Shown: piece after piece, positions 57,270 through 64,000 of the stretch | Layout of the letters: every line of letters starts with the position of its first letter | Position numbering within the stretch: the stretch's first letter is position 1 | DNA from: Diadema setosum | Lineage: Eukaryota > Echinodermata > Echinoidea > Diadematoida > Diadematidae | Assembly (NCBI RefSeq): GCF_964275005.1 | Contig: NC_092688.1 | Location: 23,007,903 to 23,071,902, forward strand | Length of the DNA: 64,000 bases | Direction of reading: 5' to 3' | Position numbers and translations under genes: made by a program | Notes under the pieces: generated by a model | The model's database searches: none | Seen by the model: the letters and a program-made list of their open reading frames with translations, nothing else | Told to the model about the DNA's origin: nothing

Positions 57270-60200
57270 CCACAGTTTTGGCTTATCACTAACACGCAAT
57301 TTCAATAAAAGATGTATAGACGGTGGTATAGATGAATGAGAAATTATGGTCAGTAGGATTTTACAGCAAAATTGGATTAAAATTTACAAACGCACAAACA
57401 TCTCGGGCAAATATCCGAGCAATTGAATAATCATAATTAGAGTAAGGTGCAACCCAAGATTCAAGAACCAAGATTCAAGAACCCATGTTGGAGCAGTTTC
57501 TCGAGACACTAGGTACTACTCCACAAAGAGCTCTTTGCTACTCCACTCCACTTCGTGACAATGTTTACAGCGCGCTCTACAGTACAAACTACTAGTAGTC
57601 GTGAACGTCACATGATCTGTCGTGTGCTTGGACAGGACTCGTGCCAAAATGCAAGAATTTAGATGGGGTAGATATCAACTTCACTACTATTTTTATTGCC
57701 AGTGTGAATTTACAGTTTCCAACATGTCAATACATATAAAACATGGTGAGGCATTATGATTCTTGATTTCCTGTCGATTAAGCATCGAATTGTAATTTAC
57801 GAGCTTTTGAAGCAGCGTGTTTGTATAGTCCCATAAACCGATATTTGCGTATAGTGTCCAGGTTGTAATCGGACGTAGGCCGTGTACTGTAAACTTTACG
57901 CCTACTAGGCTGCTGCCACTGGTACTGCTGAAACATTGTATGATCCATATCCACTTGTTGGGTGGATCATCATGAATGTTTAATCTACAATGCCCTCTGA
58001 GACAGTTACCTTACCAAGTGGTCAAAGCTATGCCGATGGGAAAGACATCTTCCCACAAGTCACAACCACAACAGCTGGATGCTTCATGAACCATGCTCAC
58101 TGCACTCTTTAATAACTAGATCTACTTGGAATAGACTTTAGACTCTGCTGTAAGTGTAACTCTGGACAGCCTGGTCTTCTTGTATCACCCTCTCAGACTG
58201 GAAGGAGAAAAAAAAAGTGTTAGCAGATAACCCTGCAACCTTGGCAGTTTTCCATACTGGGGCCTGGGGGAAATCAAGCAATGAAGAAGAATAAGACATT
58301 GTGTCTTTTTGTGATGGACAGTCGCATAAAAACGAAAATAAAAATAGAATTTATGAATGCTGTGATATGCCAAGGCCATTCATGGACATTATTAAAGGTC
58401 TTACAAGAGTTGCAGCCCCTAAGATAGCGTTTTTCATATAAAAATCAGATGTACACCAAGCCATGAAATGAGATCAATTATCCATAAATTGATACCTATT
58501 GAATATAGACATGAAAAGTGTTGAAATCAGCCAATTTTTTTTTGGTTAAAATCTTGCATTTTAATAACTTTTCGCATTGGCGATTTTCACATTGCAGTAG
58601 CGAGTGCCCTAGCGGCTTCGATTCGCCGATCATTGTAAGTAGAGAGCTGAGCCAGCGCGCCGCGTCAGCAGGCAGTCGTAAATCACACAACACCCATAGC
58701 GCCTCCCGCGGCAGCAAGCGCGAAGCTCTTCACGGGCTCCGATCGGGCAGCCAATTTCACTGAAAACAGGTATTGCAAGGTCCATTTCGTGTACCGTTCT
58801 TGCCACATGCGCTAACTTGCGCTCGATAAATTTTCCTTTCAGAAAATCAGAAAACATTTCAATTTTGAAGTTTCGATACTGCCATATTTTGCGCAATGTG
58901 GATTGAGTACAAAATACACCAAAGGTCACGACAAATAAGTGCGAAATTTCGACTTGGCATGCCGAACAGATCGTCCTCCTCGGGCTACTAGTGGTAGGTA
59001 GCAGACGCAAACCCACGTACAGGATGGCAAAAGTAGATCAGGTTTTTGATTCGAACATGTTGTTTGCAGTACGGCCGTATTACTTTTGAAAAGAATGATA
59101 TCATTGCACCCCTGTCATAACTGCTACAGCTAGCGATCGTCGCGAATGGGCTCAGAAATTGAGCACACTGCGTGTGTAGAAAGCGATGTACATGCGCGAG
59201 AGCGCCATCTAGTGCTGAATGATGAATGCTACCTAAGATGAGAATCCTTGAGACCAGGAACCCATTTAAAGGTCCAAATTATGTGATGAGATGGAATTCT
59301 GTCCTGTCCTGAGGGCTGAGAGGCCCTAGCTATTCAGTATCAGTAAATACCTTTTGTACTGTTCTGAGACAAAAAAAAGAGAGAAAGAAAGAAAGATGTA
59401 GAAGCCTTATCATAATGTCTTTTGAAATATAATTGCTGCATAAAGTTCTCTTTGCCACCTTTGGAGCAGAGAGAGGCAGTGCTTGCATTGCATTATTGAT
59501 GTAGTGTAAGATGGTCATGATCCACTGACATGTAAAGTTGCACATGTTACTGAAGTAGTGTAGCGTAAACACAAGTTTCTATTGAGTGCATGGATAAGAA
59601 TGAATTAAGACACTTCATTTACTTCCTGATTGATTGGGCTATGGAAATGGTTTGAAAATGTTTGTTGTGACATTCAGTGCAAAGCCTAGCGCCTTGGCCC
59701 TTATTTGGTGCAGTTGAACAGGTCCATGCATGATTGATTTGTGTGAAAATAGACTGGTGATTCTTCATCTGATCCTAAAACCCAACTCAAAATGAATCCT
59801 TGCTAGGAATAGGATTGATAAGGATTTATTTGAGTATTTGTAGAATTCTATTGGTTAGATTCACATTTCTCACCCTCAATCATGTCAACAGAGCATAATT
59901 GTATTTGAAAGTTCAACTTTGGAACAACAAAATTTATTCATGGTACATAAAGACCTGACAGTTTGCAGCAACTTTTTAGAAAGCTTTTGTTGTTTTGTAT
60001 AATATTCATAATTTGCACTTTTTTGACAGTTTCATGCCTTTCTGTTATGTTCTCATCATAACCCATTCTTTCTTAATAATGAGGAATCCATGTATGAGAG
60101 GCTAATGTGATATGAATATAAATTATTCTAGTAAATCAGACCTTGCCTAGTTTGCAGTTTTGTTTTTGTGAGAATAAGTAGATGGTACTTTGTTGTCATA

Positions 60201-60661
60201 CCACATGATTTACTTCATATTTTGTTTACTAAATTGTGTTGTGAGATACACTACTTCAACATTGACAGATTTTAGATAGCAAAACATTCTGCATCTGTGT
60301 ATAATGTATACCTCTTATAAATTTTCTACATTTCAGACTACATGACAGACTTCTTCTAAAATAACCTGAAAGCTCTCCATGATGATATGAGTGCTATGGT
60401 TATAGCAACATCTGCAAGACAAAAACTGGAACTGCTGTGATATGTGTGGAGCAGCACATGGAATCGTGTTGATCTGAAAAGTGAGTTTCTGTCCTGTATG
60501 TCTCACTGTTGTTGGCAGGCTGTCCAAATTTGCAGCCAAAAGTGCACTGGATGAGCTGTTTTGTGGGACTTATGTGATATCCTTTTAATGCCTTGGCTTA
60601 CTACACATGAAAAATAAAGTTGGTCCATTGAAAAGTGTTCCCTGGGTTTGCTGTTTTCCAG
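57270..60661. other. upstream region of the GLOD5-like gene, no coding exon seen
   Basis: Mostly featureless AT-rich DNA. The exception is the GC-richer, CpG-bearing part at about 58560-59200, the best candidate for a promoter and 5' UTR exon of the gene at 60663. ORFs there (for example 58630-59016 on the - strand) have no recognisable family. Confidence 0.45.
58560..59200. promoter_or_regulatory. CpG-bearing segment, possible promoter
   Basis: Many CG dinucleotides (CAGCGCGCCGCGTCAGC, CTCCCGCGGCAGCAAGCGCG) in an otherwise CpG-poor neighbourhood. A possible splice donor AACAG-GTATTG occurs near 58767 on the + strand, about 1.9 kb before the acceptor of the GLOD5-like exon. Speculative. Confidence 0.3.
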
Positions 60662-60662
60662 A

Positions 60663-61193
60663 ATGCTAAGAAGGATAAACTCTAATGTCAGTTACATGCT
60701 GAAGAGGTGCCCATTTCTGGAAATCCACAAGTCTAAAGTTGCTCCTCGTACACCACAGTGTCCAAAGGCATTGCTTCAGAAATTTACCAGAGACATGTCC
60801 TCCACTGGAGCTATCCGTATTGACCACCTTGACCACTTGGTTTTAACGGTCAGAGATGCGGCCGCCACCGTTCGCTTCTACACCAGTGTTCTCGGCATGG
60901 AGGAGATCACATTCAAAGAGACGCGCAAGGCTCTCCGCTTTGGCAACCAAAAGATCAACCTCCACCAGGCAGGCAAGGAGTTTGAACCCAAGGCGGCATG
61001 CCCCACCCCAGGGTCGGCTGACCTCTGCTTTATATCTGACACACCTATCACAGATGTGATAGCCCGGCTAGAGGATTGTGGGGTCAGCGTAGAGGAAGGC
61101 CCTGTGATGCGAACTGGAGCTGTTGGCCCTATCAAATCTGTATACTTCAGAGACCCAGATCAAAATTTAATTGAAATCTCAAACTATGTTTAA
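60663..61193 (+). CDS. GLOD5: glyoxalase domain-containing protein 5 (VOC superfamily)
   Basis: A 176-residue protein of the vicinal-oxygen-chelate fold; the human GLOD5 substrate is not established. The ATG at 60663 follows directly on a strong acceptor (TTTTCCAG ending at 60661), so a 5' UTR intron is likely. Residues 1-33 are basic and nearly free of acids, compatible with a mitochondrial presequence. The VOC domain starts at about residue 40 ([15 protein letters not shown]) and contains [35 protein letters not shown], a PGSADLCF strand and [16 protein letters not shown] at the end. Human GLOD5 has [34 protein letters not shown] and YFRDPDRNLIEVSNY. Putative metal ligands are the His of DHLVL, the His of NLHQ and the Glu of LIEIS. 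The whole coding region is in one exon. Confidence 0.95.
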   Translation: [176 protein letters not shown]

Positions 61194-61263
61194 TTGTCAA
61201 AACACACTCCAAAGACTCATTCCAGTACTCACAACGAGAAAAAAAAAAAAAAAATGATGCAAG

Positions 61264-61269
61264 AATAAA
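61264..61269 (+). terminator. polyadenylation signal AATAAA of the GLOD5-like gene
   Basis: AATAAA begins 71 nt after the stop codon, a normal position for a short 3' UTR. An A tract (about 61239-61254) lies before it. Confidence 0.6.
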
Positions 61270-61979
61270 ACATTCCGTATTGATAGTCCCGGAAAAAGTT
61301 ACTGACAGAAAATCTAAAAGTATAGTATTATGCACATACTTTAAATGTTGATATTTTCAAAATTATTATCATTATTATTTTTTTTCCTTGCATTGAGTGG
61401 CTCAAACATATATTTGCAGGTTCTTGAATTTGCACTGCACAAATGCTTACTCGTATGTTTTCATCCAAATCACAGAAAAGACAGAATTTGATTTCGAAGC
61501 ATACAATTCAAGTCGTTTCAAGAAATATCATGAAAGTTATTTTTTAGGGTTATAGAATTCATACTAACCAAAAGTAGTGCAAAATTTGCAAATGTACTGC
61601 AAATGTTTCTGCTTTTACAGTATCTTTACATAGAATAAGATTTATTGTAGATATATTCTTTTTCTGATGCCAACTCAACTGAAATGTCGTAGATTAAATA
61701 AACAAGTTAAAATGAAAAATTGTTCACTATCAAATTGTTTTGTCACATATGCATTTCAAGATGAGAATTGGTATGGATGTCATTTTGATTATGCAAGATT
61801 TAGTGGTTAGATATAATTCCTAATAGTATGATCCAAGGTAATGTTTTGCAAATGTAACTTCAAATGTGATTGTTTTTATAATTCAAAGTAAAGGTAATTT
61901 ATCATTGCTTGAAATCATGCAGTATAACAATAGGGTTGATCGAATTTTACCTCTCTCTCATTAAGCAGAACAAAATTGG
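61270..61979. other. 3' flank of the GLOD5-like gene, nothing recognised
   Basis: AT-rich DNA without an ORF of known family or clear repeat. Confidence 0.5.
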
Positions 61980-62790
61980 ATGGCAGCTGATATATGCTGT
62001 AATAGTGGGGGGCGCAAGGGATTTTTGGTTCAAATTTTTCCAAAAGCACCAAAATTTGGCACACATGTAGCCCAACCATACTATTTCGATTTTTGATGGG
62101 CGCCAAGAAGGGCGCCTTCTGGGGCGGCCATATTGGTAAAATCCAATATGGCCGCCACATAGGTTTAAAGGTCACTTGCATTTGAAAACATAAAAGGGTT
62201 ACAATCATTTAAAAAGTCAGGTTAAGAGGTTTTCTGGGTCAAGGAATTCGAATCTGAAGTTGTTTTTGTGGTCTGAAGTCATTTTTTCCTTATAAGGTCA
62301 CCTTAAGGTCATTTAGGGGTCAAGCCATTGTATTCATACCAGTTTATTGAAAAAAATGGCTTGCCCATGGTCAATATTCCAGGAATGCCAGCCTTAGTAA
62401 CAGAATTGCAGTTGTCGACGGCTGAAAAAAGGCATATTTCTTGTGAAGGGCGCCCTCCGGGGCGGCATATTTGCAAAATCCAATATGGCTGCCACCTACG
62501 TTTAAAGGCCAGTCCATAACAAAAAACCTCTAAAGTGTTACAATAATTTGAAAAGTCAGCTTTAGAGGTTTTATGGGTCAAGGAATTCGATTCTGAAGTT
62601 GTTTTTATGGTCTGATGTCAACTTTTCCGTATAAGGTCTCCCTAAAGGTCATTTGGGGTCAAACCATTTTATTCACAATAGGTAATTTAGAAAATGGCTT
62701 GCCTATAGTCAATATAGGAGGAATGCCAGCCCTGCTAATAGAATTGCAGTTGTTGAGGGCTGTGGGAGAGGGAGAGGTGGGCTTTCTCAC
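61980..62790. repeat. tandem array of about 340-bp units, about 2.4 copies
   Basis: GGTCAAGGAATTCGA recurs at about 62237 and 62577; GGGCGCC(T/C)TC(T/C)GGGGCGG recurs at about 62112 and 62448; AATGCCAGCC recurs near 62383 and 62722. The word CCAATATGG is in each unit. Spacing is 336-340 bp. Short ORFs in the array are by-products. Confidence 0.8.
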
Positions 62791-64000
62791 GAGTAACATC
62801 AATATACCGGGTATCTGCTTTCGTGTTAAGATTTCAAACACTAGGTATACACTCATGAATTATAATAAGAACCCCTTTCTAAGAGTAATTAGGTTTAAGG
62901 GATCTTACTCAGATCCTTATTTCACAATCAAATTTGAAGACTTGGTAACCCTTCAATTTTATTTTTAATGATTACTTACGGTAATTTTTTTCTGCGTCAT
63001 TTTATTAATTATGGCCTGTTATAACATGGCTACACAAGCTTTTAAGTGAGGTTCTGTCCAAAGCTATGGAATATCATAGTTCATGTCACAATCATTCCAC
63101 TAATTATTTTTACATTACAGGCGCTAAGAGGAAATGTCCTCACCGACTGGTCATATCTGCGGAATTCAATATATTTGCATTTGCTTTAATGACAGCCAAA
63201 AGAGCTAGTTAAGTTAGAATTATGGGTAATGCCCTTAAAAAGAGTTTTCAAGATTTGATTATTGGATTATTATTTTCATCTTTATCTGCAAGGAATGCAA
63301 TAAAAACATACATATATGAGAAATAGAATCATATTGCTACCTAATATATTAATTGTTTAGCAATACGGGGGGGGGGGGGGGGGGGGGGGCTACTCTCTAT
63401 ACCAGCGTCCTTGACGTTGCCACTAAAAAGAGAAGTGTTTTTATTTCTCTGTTGCAGTTCAGGGATCCTCAATCACAATAGATATTCATAATTCAGATTT
63501 AAATTCAATGGAATAATAATTATGAAGATCACTCATAATCTGGATGAAAAAAAAAAAAAATCTGTCATGTTTAAGAGAGTTTTCAGTACATCAGGTTGGC
63601 ATCAATTTGCTATTTTCGAACTTGTGTAAGAAAGTTCGATTCTAAAGTCCTTATAGGAAATTTATGTGCCTCCACAGCTAAATATGCCGTTCAGAGAACA
63701 TGACGGTCCTGGTGACGCCATGTAAGGAACAAGCATATTTCACAGGTGCCACAGTGACACCATTAACAGGGTACAGATTAGATATGCTATAGTACAACTT
63801 TCATGACACCTTCTAGGGTCTATTAAGATTCTATCCAAAGTGCTTGGACGCAAATTGGTATGATATCACAAGACTTTATAAGTTGGTATCTCGTTGGTCT
63901 GAAGACTATAGGTTGCAACTCTACTCCCGGCAACATCTCTACGACGCACGTCTCCTGGAGACGAGCCCGCCGATCTCCAGGATTCGCAGGAGAATCGAAC
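62791..64000. other. right end of the window, no gene recognised
   Basis: A G homopolymer lies at about 63368-63389 and an A run at about 63547. The last 120 bases become GC-richer and contain GTCTCCTGGAGACGAG, a short palindrome. The window end cuts whatever follows. Confidence 0.45.

Noticed and set aside
57027-57339. Leu-rich and Arg-rich ORFs
   Set aside because: Translations of the CTT/ATT microsatellite.
58185-58205. Splice acceptor (- strand, CTCCTTCCAG) with a short frame VIQEDQAVQSY as an exon of another gene
   Set aside because: The frame closes after about 19 codons, no neighbouring exon fits, and no family is recognised.
60663-61254. Processed retrocopy of GLOD5
   Set aside because: The coding region is intronless, but a good splice acceptor stands just before the ATG, and the A tract lies before the AATAAA signal instead of after it. 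There are no flanking duplications that I can see.

Overview
This window is animal nuclear DNA: an AT-rich stretch with small exons separated by repeat-filled introns and good GT/AG splice sites, and no bacterial or organellar features. An invertebrate deuterostome (echinoderm most likely; hemichordate or amphioxus possible) fits best. The reasons are the RAG1-like transposon relic, the nuclear-receptor-like AGGTCA-rich dispersed repeat, tRNA-derived SINEs, and the dense load of Tc1/mariner, pogo/Tigger and piggyBac debris. The species assignment is inference.

Three host genes can be read. (1) The 3' two thirds of a CHEK2 checkpoint kinase (+ strand, 11 exons, 3958-15456) runs from the end of the FHA domain to the stop codon. 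(2) A complete theta-class glutathione S-transferase (- strand, 49281 to 38851) has five coding exons, and its third exon exists in two tandem versions of identical length and phase, a likely mutually exclusive pair. (3) A GLOD5-type glyoxalase-fold gene (+ strand, 60663-61193) has its whole coding region in one exon.

The most notable object is between the first two genes: a decayed RAG1-like transposase (20711-23845, - strand). It still shows the cysteine-rich N-terminal region, a RING finger, the DGMGD block, the zinc-binding CxxC and HxxxxH pairs and all three positions of the catalytic DDE triad. A piggyBac element (21427-22204) later landed in its coding sequence at a TTAA.

The rest is mobile-element sediment, often nested. 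Three elements or element clusters (1-2045, 25131-25908, 49841-54076) share an unusual plan. Each has one private 14-15 bp phrase repeated six to about twelve times, in both orientations, in otherwise unremarkable DNA. Other notable items are a pogo/Tigger transposase with a single stop codon in its readable part, a mariner derivative that keeps only the two ends of its transposase, a 5'-truncated LINE inserted in an AGGTCA-rich repeat, a three-level nest of repeats in GST intron 1, long hairpins, and a tandem array of about 340-bp units near the right end. No rRNA, functional tRNA, CRISPR array or recognisable virus-derived element was seen.
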